Positions 36,775-45,056 of a stretch of DNA of 64,000 nucleotides are shown here, one piece after another. Every line of letters begins with the position of its first letter. The first letter of the stretch is position 1. The notes below the pieces were generated by a model that saw only the letters and a program-made list of their open reading frames with translations, was not told the DNA's origin and did no database searches. The stretch lies in the NCBI RefSeq assembly GCF_001938945.1, contig NZ_MKIO01000041.1, positions 143,556 through 207,555 on the forward strand, written 5' to 3'. This DNA is from Xaviernesmea rhizosphaerae. GTDB lineage: Bacteria; Pseudomonadota; Alphaproteobacteria; Rhizobiales; Rhizobiaceae. The position numbers and the translations under genes are program-made.

Positions 36775-39700
36775 ATGAGGCCGCAGGCAAGCGTCGCCGC
36801 GCTTCTGGAGGATCTGTCGCGGCAGGAGATCCGGGTCTGGGCCGAGGGAGACCGGCTGCGCTGCGCGGGGCCCCAGGCGGCCCTGACACCCGAACTCAGC
36901 GAGCGCCTGCGCCGCCTGAAGGCCGACATCCTCACCCATCTGGCGCGGGAGACCGAAGGCACGACGATTCCCGCCCGCAACGACCCCGCCCCGCCGCTGT
37001 CCTTCGCCCAGGAGCGCCTGTGGTTCATGGAGCGGATGATGCCGGAGGCGGGCATCCATCACATGGCGCTGGCCGCCGAGGCGCTCGGCCCGCTCGATCT
37101 TGACCGTCTGGCGCAGGCGCTCGCAGCCGTGATCCGCCGCCACGCGATCCTGCGCACCCGCATCGGGCTGCAGGATGGCGCGCCGGTTCAGGTCATCGAG
37201 GCGGCAGGCCCTGCCGGATGCCTTTCCGTGTTTCAGGTGATCGACCGGCGCGACCGGCCGCTTTCGCTGCAGGAGCGTGAGAGCCTGCTGCACGCCGAGG
37301 CGCGGCGCGCCTTCGATCTCGCCCGGCAATCGCCGCTCCGCCTCAGCGTCGTCAGGCTGGCGCCGGAACGGGCGCTGATCCTGCTGACGCTGCATCACAT
37401 CGCCGGCGACGGCTGGTCGCTGGAGATCCTCCTGCGCGAACTGGCCGATGCCTATCGCCATAAGGGGCAGGAGACGAAGCCGCCGCTGCCGATCCAGTAT
37501 GGAGATTTCGCCGCCTGGCAGCGCGATCATCTGGCGGGGCCTGCGGCCGAGCCGGCTCTGGCCTTCTGGCAGCAGCACCTCGCCGCGCCTCTGCCTGCCA
37601 CGCGGCTGGCCGGAGATTTTCCGCGACCGGCGGTGCAGGCGCATCAGGGCGCGCTGGAACCGGTGAAGATCGGCCGCGAGACCGCCGACCGGCTTCGCGC
37701 GCTGTCGAGCGCCACGGGCGCCACCCTGTTCGCCACGCTCTTCACCGCCTTTGCCGTGCTGGTCCACCGGCTGACCGGCCAGACGGACCTCGTGATCGGC
37801 ACGCCGGTTGCCAATCGCCGCCACATCGAGACGGAGGGGTTGATCGGCCTGTTCGTCAATCCGCTGCCGCTGCGGCTGCGCCTGAGGCCGGCGGAGCCCT
37901 TCCGCGAAAGCCTGCGCCGCACGCAGGACACGCTCTGGCAGGTGCTGGCGCATCAGGACCTGCCGTTCGAGCGGCTGGTCGAGATCGCCAATCCCGCCCG
38001 CGATCCCAGCATGCATCCGCTGTTCCAGCTCAAATTCCAGCTGGATGCGCCCTCCCCCGACACGATCGACCTGCCAGGCGTCACGCTCACCCGGCTGGCG
38101 CGCGCGGATGGTATCGCCAAGCTGGATCTCAGCCTCAACCTTCAGGAAACAGGCGCAGGGCTGCACGGGGCGTTCGAGTTCGACACGGCGCTGTTCCGGC
38201 CGCAAACGGTCGCAGCGCTGGCGCGCGCCTTTGAAACGCTTGTCGAGGGGCTCGCCGCGCATCCCGAAACCGTTCTTGCCACGCTGCCGCTCCTGTCCGC
38301 CGACGATCATGCAAGGCAGATCCGCAGCTGGAACGCCACGCAGACGGCCTATGACCGCGCCGCCTTCTTTCCCGCCCTGTTCGAGGCGCAGGTGGAGCGC
38401 GATCCCGATGCCATCGCCCTGGTTCAGGCCGTGGATGGCCAGCGGCGGACCGAGAGCTATGGCGCGCTCAACCGCCGCGCCAACCAGATCGCCCATAGGC
38501 TGCGCGCGCAGGGCGTGGGGCCGGAGCAGGTGGTGGCCATTGCGCTGGAGCGGGGCTTCGACATGGTCGCGGCTTGGCTCGGCGTGCTCAAGGCCGGGGG
38601 CGCCTATCTGCCGCTCGACCCTGCCTATCCGCCCGGCCGCATCGCCGACATGCTGGAGGATTCCGGCGCCACCCTGGTGCTGACCACGAGCGCCATCCCC
38701 TTGCCTGACCCGCTGCCTTCAACCGCGCGGCGCATCGATCTCGACCTAGACTGGCCGCAGGACGCGTCCACCGAGGATCCCGTTTCCGTCAGCCATCAGG
38801 GCGATCTCGCCTATCTGATTTACACCTCCGGCTCCACCGGCCGGCCGAAAGGCGTGATGGTGGAGCATCGCGGCCTCGTCAATCTGGTGAAGGACAAGAT
38901 CCGCGTCTGCGCCGTCGGGCCTGACGATTGCGTCTTGCAGTTCTTCTCCTTCTCCTTCGATGCCTCCATTCCGGAGATGGTGATGGCGCTCAGCGCTGGC
39001 GCGCGGCTCGTGCTGCTGGCGCCAGACGAGGTCCTGCCCGGCCCGGCGCTGGCGCGCAGGATCGAGGAAGAGCGTGTCACCCACCTCACCATGACGCCAT
39101 CGGCGCTGTTCGCCCTGCCCGCCGGGGCCTATCCGGCGCTGCGGCTGGTGCTGACGGGCGGCGAGGCGCCGACGCCGGAGCTGATCGCGCGCTGGGGCGC
39201 CGGGCGCCGCTTCATCAATGCCTATGGGCCGACGGAAACGACCGTCAATGCCAGCATGGTGGCCTGCGCTGCCGGGGAGATGGCGGAAGCGGTGCTGCGG
39301 CCGGCGGCCAACAAGCAGCTCTATGTGCTGGACGCGCATCTGGAGCCGCTGCCGCCGGGCGTGCCGGGAGAGCTGCACATCGGCGGCCTCGGCATCGCGC
39401 GCGGCTATCACAAGCGCGCGGCGCTGACGGCGGAGCGCTTCGTGCCCGATCCCTTCGCCACCAAGGATGCACCCGGCCTGCTCTACCGCACCGGCGACCG
39501 CGCCTGCCAGCTTCCCGACGGGCGCATTCGCCTGCTCGGCCGGATGGACGACCAGGTGAAGATCCGCGGTTACAGGATCGAGCCGGGCGAGATCGAGGCC
39601 ATGCTGCTCGCCCATCCGCAGCTGGCCGCAGCCGCCGTGACGGTGCGCGAACTGGAGGGGGAAAAGCGCGTCCTGGCCTATGCCGTGGCGCGCGACGAGG

Positions 39701-41310
39701 ATGGGCTTGATCCCCTCGCCCTGCGCGCCTGGCTGGCGCAGCGGCTGCCGCGCTATCTCGTTCCCGATGCCGTCATCCCGCTTGAGCGCCTGCCGCTGAC
39801 CGTCAACGGCAAGGTGGATCTCGCCGCCCTGCCCGTGCCCGCCACGCTCGGCGAGGGCACGGGCCGCCCGCCGCGCGGCGCGATGGAAGAGGCGATCGCC
39901 GCCTGCTTTTCCGCCGTGCTGGGCGATCGCCCGGTTGCGGCCACGGATGATTTCTTCGCCATTGGCGGCCATTCCCTGCTGGCAACGCGGCTCTGCGCGC
40001 TGGCGAAGGAGCGCTTCGGACTGGAGATCGCCATTCTCGATCTCTTCAACGCGCCGACGGTGGAGGCGCTCGCCCATCATCTGGCGGGCGGACAAGACCG
40101 CGCCATCGCCGATGCGCCGGAGCTGGAACAGGACATCCGCCTCGACCCCGCGATCCGCCCCGCCGCCACCGAGGCGGGCCTCTATCCGCCGCGCACCGTG
40201 CTGCTGACGGGCGCGACCGGTTTCGTCGGCGCCTATCTGCTGCAGGCGCTCCTGCGCGATCCCGCGCGCGAGGTGACCTGCCTCGTGCGCGGCGCGGATG
40301 GGCTGGAGCGGCTTCGCCGCGCCCTGTCGGCCTATGGCCTGTGGCAGCAGGACATGGCGGCGCGGCTGAGGGTGGTGGCAGGCGATCTGGCCTCGCCCGG
40401 GCTCGGCCTGTCGCGGCAAGAGACCGCGCGCCTTGCCGAAAGCGTGGACGCCATCCTGCACAATGGCGCCGAGGTGCATCACCTCTACCCCTATCAGCGC
40501 CTGCGCGCCGCCAATGTGCTGGGAACGGCGGAGCTTCTGCGGCTTGCCGCCGCCGGGCGCGGCCGTCCGTTTCACCTGATCTCCTCGCTGAGCGCGCTCA
40601 CGAGAAAGGGGGCTGGCGGGCCGATCCGCGAAAGCGATCCCGTCACGGCCTTCCCGCCGCCTGCGGGCGGCTACAACAGGACCAAATGGGCGAGCGAACA
40701 TCTGGTCGAGGCCGCGCGGGCGCGCGGTCTCGTCGCCACACTCTACCGGCCGGGCGCGATCTCGGGCGCGAGCGACAGCGGCGCCTTCAACGCGGACGAC
40801 ATTCTCTGCCGGATGATGCAGGGCTATCTGCACTCCGGCGCGGCGCCCGAAGGCGAGACCCTGCTGGCGATGCTGCCGGTGGACTACCTCGCCCGCGCCG
40901 TCGTCTGGCTGATGGACCGGCCGGACGCGGCCGGCCAGACCTTCCATCTCCTCCATTCCACCCCCGTCAGCTCCGCGCGCCTGTTCGAGGCGGCGGCGCA
41001 GGAGGGGCTGGACCTGAAGCGCCTGTCCCGCCCCGAATGGCGCGCCCTGCTGGCCCAGATCGCCCGCGAGGATGCAACCCATCCTCTGGCGCCGCTGATG
41101 GGCCTGCTGGAGCAGGACGTCACAGGTGAAGACGGGCCCGGCGGAAACGGCGCGCGACCGATCGACCACGCCCGAACACGGGCCGCGCTGGCGGAGGCTC
41201 CCTTTGCCGAGCCGCCGCTCGATACTGCCCTCCTGCGCCTTTATCTGCGCGCCTTCCTGCGCGCCGGCGCCCTCGACCCATCCCGCAAAGAAGAGCATCG
41301 CCATGGCTGA
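36775..41310 (+). CDS. NRPS, docking domain-C-A-PCP-thioester reductase
   Basis: This 1511-residue protein has an N-terminal TubC-like docking domain (1-60), C (HHIAGDG near 207), A (YTSGSTGRPKG near 683), PCP (IGGHSLLA near 1063) and a C-terminal thioester reductase domain (LLTGATGFVG near 1143; catalytic YNRTK near 1300). The reductase would release the product as an aldehyde. My hand-read A code is DAPTLGAVN, which matches no standard code I know. By context the substrate is tyrosine or L-DOPA. The following methyltransferase and aminotransferase genes would turn the aldehyde into an N,N-dimethylated amine, as expected for a Dmaq end group. This makes it the probable last module. AGGAG lies 7 nt before the ATG. 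Confidence 0.94.
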   Translation: MRPQASVAALLEDLSRQEIRVWAEGDRLRCAGPQAALTPELSERLRRLKADILTHLARETEGTTIPARNDPAPPLSFAQERLWFMERMMPEAGIHHMALAAEALGPLDLDRLAQALAAVIRRHAILRTRIGLQDGAPVQVIEAAGPAGCLSVFQVIDRRDRPLSLQERESLLHAEARRAFDLARQSPLRLSVVRLAPERALILLTLHHIAGDGWSLEILLRELADAYRHKGQETKPPLPIQYGDFAAWQRDHLAGPAAEPALAFWQQHLAAPLPATRLAGDFPRPAVQAHQGALEPVKIGRETADRLRALSSATGATLFATLFTAFAVLVHRLTGQTDLVIGTPVANRRHIETEGLIGLFVNPLPLRLRLRPAEPFRESLRRTQDTLWQVLAHQDLPFERLVEIANPARDPSMHPLFQLKFQLDAPSPDTIDLPGVTLTRLARADGIAKLDLSLNLQETGAGLHGAFEFDTALFRPQTVAALARAFETLVEGLAAHPETVLATLPLLSADDHARQIRSWNATQTAYDRAAFFPALFEAQVERDPDAIALVQAVDGQRRTESYGALNRRANQIAHRLRAQGVGPEQVVAIALERGFDMVAAWLGVLKAGGAYLPLDPAYPPGRIADMLEDSGATLVLTTSAIPLPDPLPSTARRIDLDLDWPQDASTEDPVSVSHQGDLAYLIYTSGSTGRPKGVMVEHRGLVNLVKDKIRVCAVGPDDCVLQFFSFSFDASIPEMVMALSAGARLVLLAPDEVLPGPALARRIEEERVTHLTMTPSALFALPAGAYPALRLVLTGGEAPTPELIARWGAGRRFINAYGPTETTVNASMVACAAGEMAEAVLRPAANKQLYVLDAHLEPLPPGVPGELHIGGLGIARGYHKRAALTAERFVPDPFATKDAPGLLYRTGDRACQLPDGRIRLLGRMDDQVKIRGYRIEPGEIEAMLLAHPQLAAAAVTVRELEGEKRVLAYAVARDEDGLDPLALRAWLAQRLPRYLVPDAVIPLERLPLTVNGKVDLAALPVPATLGEGTGRPPRGAMEEAIAACFSAVLGDRPVAATDDFFAIGGHSLLATRLCALAKERFGLEIAILDLFNAPTVEALAHHLAGGQDRAIADAPELEQDIRLDPAIRPAATEAGLYPPRTVLLTGATGFVGAYLLQALLRDPAREVTCLVRGADGLERLRRALSAYGLWQQDMAARLRVVAGDLASPGLGLSRQETARLAESVDAILHNGAEVHHLYPYQRLRAANVLGTAELLRLAAAGRGRPFHLISSLSALTRKGAGGPIRESDPVTAFPPPAGGYNRTKWASEHLVEAARARGLVATLYRPGAISGASDSGAFNADDILCRMMQGYLHSGAAPEGETLLAMLPVDYLARAVVWLMDRPDAAGQTFHLLHSTPVSSARLFEAAAQEGLDLKRLSRPEWRALLAQIAREDATHPLAPLMGLLEQDVTGEDGPGGNGARPIDHARTRAALAEAPFAEPPLDTALLRLYLRAFLRAGALDPSRKEEHRHG

Positions 41311-42205
41311 CCACGCGAGCAGATACGACCACTGGGCCTGGCTGTATAACCAGACGCTCGGTCCGCGCTACGGCGCGCACAAGATCGGCCCGATCGAGCG
41401 GGTGGTGCTGCCGCATGTGCCGGCCGGCGGCGCGATCCTCGATCTGTGCTGCGGCACCGGACAGCTGGCGGCAGCACTTCAGGCGCGCCAGTTCCATGTC
41501 ACCGGCCTCGACGGTTCGGCTGACATGCTGCGCCACGCCCGCGACAACGCGCCTTCCGCCCGCTTCGTGCTGGGCGATGCCCGGCATTTCGACCTTGGAA
41601 CGCCCTTCGATGCGGTGCTGTGCACCAGCGCCTCGCTGAACCACATGGAGGGGCCGGAGGATCTGGCGGCGGTGTTTTCCAGCGTCAACCGGGCGCTGAA
41701 GGCTGGCGGCATCTTCGTCTTCGACGTCAACCACCCCGCGCAGATGGCCCGCCACTGGCATGGCCGCCCGAGCGAGGGCGAGATGCAGCCCGACTTCGCC
41801 TGGGCGATCACGCCGCAATATGACCCCGCCGCCGGACAGGGCGCCTTCACCGTGGATATTTTCCGACGGGCGAACGGGCAAAGACGGTCGCGGCTGAGGG
41901 CGCTGGCCGAACGCCTCACCCGCGCCAGGCCGTTGCGCCGCCTGCGGCTGGCGCTTCTCGCCCGACCCGGCCTGCTGCATCGGGGGTGGGAGCACAACCG
42001 CGTCGTCAACCGCGTCTGGGGCCATGATCTCGATCAGGTCTCGGCGCTGCTTGCGCAAAACGGCTTCGCGCCCGAGCTGCGCAGCACCACCGGCGGGCCC
42101 GTGGACGACGGGCACGCCGCCTATTTCTTCTGCCGCAAGATCGCGGAGACGGGGTCGGAGCCGGGCGCGCAGCCGGGGAACGTTCTGGCGGAGGTCTCCG
42201 CATGA
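41303..42205 (+). CDS. SAM-dependent class I methyltransferase
   Basis: This 300-residue enzyme has SAM motif I ILDLCCGTG (residues 45-53), the acidic ribose-binding Asp in VTGLDGSADML and a post-I GDARHFDL. The frame extends upstream into the NRPS gene, but ATG 41303 (8-nt overlap) starts the recognisable fold. Its place between the reductase-ending NRPS and the aminotransferase suggests N,N-dimethylation of the amine that becomes the quaternary nitrogen of Dmaq. O-methylation cannot be excluded from sequence. Its stop overlaps the next ATG. Confidence 0.88.
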   Translation: MADHASRYDHWAWLYNQTLGPRYGAHKIGPIERVVLPHVPAGGAILDLCCGTGQLAAALQARQFHVTGLDGSADMLRHARDNAPSARFVLGDARHFDLGTPFDAVLCTSASLNHMEGPEDLAAVFSSVNRALKAGGIFVFDVNHPAQMARHWHGRPSEGEMQPDFAWAITPQYDPAAGQGAFTVDIFRRANGQRRSRLRALAERLTRARPLRRLRLALLARPGLLHRGWEHNRVVNRVWGHDLDQVSALLAQNGFAPELRSTTGGPVDDGHAAYFFCRKIAETGSEPGAQPGNVLAEVSA

Positions 42206-43599
42206 CCGTGGTGCCTCTCCATCCGTCCGCCAAGGCCGCAGCCGAGATCATTGCCGCCTTCAACCGGAAAACGCCGCGCTCCAAGGCAGCGGCAGAAGAA
42301 AGCCGGCGCGTTCTGGCCGACAAGAGCGCCATCGGCGTGCCCTTCTCCCTGCTGGCGAAGGAGGCGCTCTATCCGCTGGTCGTCCGGCGAGCGGAGGGGG
42401 CCCACCTCGTCGATCTCGACGGCAACCGCTATGTCGACATCCTCATGGGCATGGGCATCAACCTTTTCGGCCACAACCCGTCCTTCATCCGCCAGGCGAT
42501 CGACGCGCAACTCGACAAGGGCTTTGCCCTGGGGCCGCAGGCCGAGCTGGCGGGCGAGACGGCGGCGCTCTTCTGCCAGCTGACGGGCCATGAGCGGGTG
42601 ACCTTCACCAATACCGGCACCGAGGCTGTCATGACCGCGCTGAGGCTCGCCCGCGCCGCGACCGGCCGGGCGAAGGTGGCGATGTTTTCCGGCGCCTATC
42701 ACGGCCATAGCGATCAGGTGCTTCAGCGCCCTGCCGAGGCCGGGTCGCCCCGCGCGATTCCCGCCTTTTCCGGCATTCCGGCCGCCCTGTCGCAGGACGT
42801 GCTGCTGCTGGACTATGCCGATCCGCGCGCGCTCGATCTGATCGCGGCCGAAGGAGACGGGTTGGCGGCCGTGCTGGTGGAGCCGGTGCAGAGCCGCAAC
42901 ATCGACCTTCAGCCCGGGGACTTCCTGCACCGGCTGCGCGCGCTGACGGAGCACACCGGCACCGCCCTGATCATGGACGAGGTGATCAGCGGCTTCCGCG
43001 TCGCGCCCGGCGGTGCCCAGGCCCATTTCGGCATCACGGCGGATATCGCCACCTATGGAAAGATCGCCGGCGGCGGCCTGCCTTTGGCGCTGATCGCCGG
43101 GCGCAACCGCTTCATGAATTATATCGACGGCGGCCCTTGGTCCTACGGCGACCAGTCCGTGCCGCCGGTGCAGCCGACTTTCTTTGCCGGCACCTATTGC
43201 CGCCATCCGCTGGCGCTCGCCACCGCCCGCGCCGCCGCGCGCCACATGCTGGAGGCCGGGCCAACCCTGCAGGCGGGGCTGAACGCCGAGACCGACCGTC
43301 TGGTCGCGCGTCTCAATGCTTCGCTGGACGCGGCGCGCCTGCCGGCCGCCTTTACCGCCTTCGGCTCGTTCTTCGCGCTGTCCGCCACGAAAAGCCGTAT
43401 CCCGCCGCTCGCGCTGGGCCTGTTGTCGCTGACGCTGCTGACCGCGGGCATCCACCTGCGCGCCGGCGACAAGGGCGGCTTCCTGTCCACCGCGCACCGC
43501 CGCGAGGACATCGACGCCATTCACGACGCTTTCGTCAACGGCCTGAGCGGCCTCGCGGCGCTTGGCCTTATTCCCCTGATCGATGGAGCCACAGCATGA
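42202..43599 (+). CDS. PLP-dependent class III aminotransferase (GSA-aminotransferase-like)
   Basis: This 465-residue enzyme has the PLP lysine Lys287 in TYGKIAGGGLP, the Asp in LIMDEVISGF that pairs with the pyridine nitrogen, and GAYHGHSDQVL. It resembles the aminotransferases and AMT domains of NRPS/PKS pathways, which aminate carbonyl groups. Directly after a thioester-reductase module, the obvious substrate is the released amino aldehyde, giving a primary amine. It is coupled by ATGA overlaps to the methyltransferase before it and the MbtH gene after it. Confidence 0.92.
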   Translation: MTVVPLHPSAKAAAEIIAAFNRKTPRSKAAAEESRRVLADKSAIGVPFSLLAKEALYPLVVRRAEGAHLVDLDGNRYVDILMGMGINLFGHNPSFIRQAIDAQLDKGFALGPQAELAGETAALFCQLTGHERVTFTNTGTEAVMTALRLARAATGRAKVAMFSGAYHGHSDQVLQRPAEAGSPRAIPAFSGIPAALSQDVLLLDYADPRALDLIAAEGDGLAAVLVEPVQSRNIDLQPGDFLHRLRALTEHTGTALIMDEVISGFRVAPGGAQAHFGITADIATYGKIAGGGLPLALIAGRNRFMNYIDGGPWSYGDQSVPPVQPTFFAGTYCRHPLALATARAAARHMLEAGPTLQAGLNAETDRLVARLNASLDAARLPAAFTAFGSFFALSATKSRIPPLALGLLSLTLLTAGIHLRAGDKGGFLSTAHRREDIDAIHDAFVNGLSGLAALGLIPLIDGATA

Positions 43600-43841
43600 G
43601 CACTCAGGATCAATCCGACGACATCCTCTACCGCGTCGTGATCAGCGACGAAGAGCGCTATTCGATCTGGCCGACCTACAAGGACATTCCCCTGGGATGG
43701 CGCGACGGCGGCTTTGAGGGCCCCAAGCAGGCCTGCCTCGACCATATCGCCGAGGTGTGGACCGACATGCGGCCGCTGGCGCTGCGCCGCGCGATGGACC
43801 AGGCAGGCGAGGCCGCCCCGCAGGGGGAGACCGGCCGGTGA
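43596..43841 (+). CDS. MbtH-family NRPS accessory protein
   Basis: This 81-residue protein has the MbtH signature (YSIWPTYKDIPLGW, then WTDMRPLALR at the C-side). MbtH proteins bind adenylation domains and help folding and activity; this one likely serves one or more A domains of the locus. It overlaps the aminotransferase stop (ATGA), and its own stop overlaps the GTG start of the next gene. Confidence 0.93.
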   Translation: MSTQDQSDDILYRVVISDEERYSIWPTYKDIPLGWRDGGFEGPKQACLDHIAEVWTDMRPLALRRAMDQAGEAAPQGETGR

Positions 43842-44428
43842 CCCGCCATCAGCGCGCGCTGGAACCGCATGCCCCTGTGACCGCAGCGGAGCGCCGGGAG
43901 CTGGGCCAGCTCGGCGCGAGTGCGCAGAATACGGACAGGACAGAGAGCACGGCGGCGGCCGAAGAGGCCTGGCTCGACCTCCTGCTGCCGAATGCGCTGC
44001 CGGCGGAGGCGGTGCTGGAGGCCGAGCAGCGTGAGGGCCTGCACACCGTGCTCTGCGGCTTGGTGAAGGCGCTGGCATTGAACCCGCGCGACGGTCTGCC
44101 CCTGCTCAGCGAACTCCTGCAACGGCTGGATGCGCTGGGCAGTCAGGACGAGAGCGGGCCCGAACCCGTCGCCGTCGACACCACAGGCCTGCCGCTCACC
44201 GCCTTCCAGGCCAGCGATTACGACCGCTATTTCCGCGTCAACCGCGTGGCACCCGCGCTGCCGGCGACCATGATGGTGCGAAGCCTCGTGCAGGCCATCC
44301 ATGCCGTGACCGACCTCTTCGCGCGCAGCGCGGATCTGCCGGAGCGTCAGGTGCGCGGGCAGATCGAGGGCTTCGTCGCCCAGGCGCATCTCCTGGCGCG
44401 CGCGCTCGGCCTGGAGCGGCTGCGATGA
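43838..44428 (+). CDS. Uncharacterised protein of the siderophore operon (196 aa)
   Basis: I do not recognise this 196-residue protein. The GTG start (43838) overlaps the MbtH stop (GTGA) and is chosen because upstream in-frame codons lie inside MbtH. The protein is predicted mostly helical, with no signal peptide, membrane segment or obvious metal or nucleotide motif. The N-terminal 45 residues are Ala/Glu-rich. The best-looking conserved stretch is TAFQASDYDRYFRVNRVAPA near residues 125-145, followed by two amphipathic helices. Its tight coupling between MbtH and the HxxxC protein suggests a partner of that enzyme or a step in catechol end-group formation such as oxidation or cyclisation. 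This is inference from position only. Confidence 0.75.
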   Translation: MTRHQRALEPHAPVTAAERRELGQLGASAQNTDRTESTAAAEEAWLDLLLPNALPAEAVLEAEQREGLHTVLCGLVKALALNPRDGLPLLSELLQRLDALGSQDESGPEPVAVDTTGLPLTAFQASDYDRYFRVNRVAPALPATMMVRSLVQAIHAVTDLFARSADLPERQVRGQIEGFVAQAHLLARALGLERLR

Positions 44429-45000
44429 CAAGGGCCGATCTCTCCCCGCCGCAGCCGCCCTCGCCCTTCGCCATCTGGCGTGAATTTCACTGGGCCTTCT
44501 TCCTCAATGTCCAGGGTCTCATCGTCGCGCTGCGCCGCTTCCGGCTGGCCCTGGAGCGGCAGAGGATGGCGGATGCCGAGGAGGAGCTGAACACGGCATC
44601 CGTGCTGCTGACGGCATCCGCCGCCGCCATGGAGCTGGCCGCGAGCTTCCCCAAGGAGGTCTACGAGACGACGATCCGCGTTTCCATGACCCGTCCCACG
44701 GTGGAATCGGATGATTTCAGCGGCTTGATGTCCTGGGAGCATGCGGTGCTCGTCGATCTCTGGCGGGATCTGCGCCCGGTCTTTTCCGCCCTGCCGGAGG
44801 AGCTGGCAGTGGCCCATTCCGGCTTCGTCGCCGCCTATCGCCATCTGGCCGAAAGCCATGTCGGGGTCTGCGCCCGCTTCGTCGATTCCGGCAGCCTGCG
44901 CTTCGATGATCGCAATGCGGTCGAAACCCTGCGCCGCTTCGGCCGTGGCCGTCTCGGGCTCATCGACCCCGGCGGCCAGGGATGCCCTTTCCACTCATGA
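44425..45000 (+). CDS. Candidate heme-dependent L-tyrosine hydroxylase-like protein
   Basis: This 191-residue, mostly helical protein has no signal peptide. Visible features are an aromatic first helix (WREFHWAFFLNVQGL with His22), a central LTASAAAMELAASFP, RVSMTRP followed by DDFSGLMSWEHAVLV, and a late HVGVC (His145, Cys149) followed by ARFVDSGSL. The H-x3-C pattern and overall layout recall heme-dependent aromatic hydroxylases of the tryptophan-dioxygenase superfamily (LmbB2/Orf13 tyrosine hydroxylases; SfmD, whose heme site uses an HxxxC motif). Such an enzyme would make L-DOPA, the known Dmaq precursor, which fits the neighbours. The protein is shorter than the roughly 300 residues of known members. 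Family assignment is inference; the gene itself is certain (ATGA overlap upstream). Confidence 0.55.
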   Translation: MTRADLSPPQPPSPFAIWREFHWAFFLNVQGLIVALRRFRLALERQRMADAEEELNTASVLLTASAAAMELAASFPKEVYETTIRVSMTRPTVESDDFSGLMSWEHAVLVDLWRDLRPVFSALPEELAVAHSGFVAAYRHLAESHVGVCARFVDSGSLRFDDRNAVETLRRFGRGRLGLIDPGGQGCPFHS

Positions 45001-45056
45001 CGCTTCCCGGCGCGCCCGCACCGCGCGCTCAAAGCCCGTCCGGAGGATTTCCTTCC

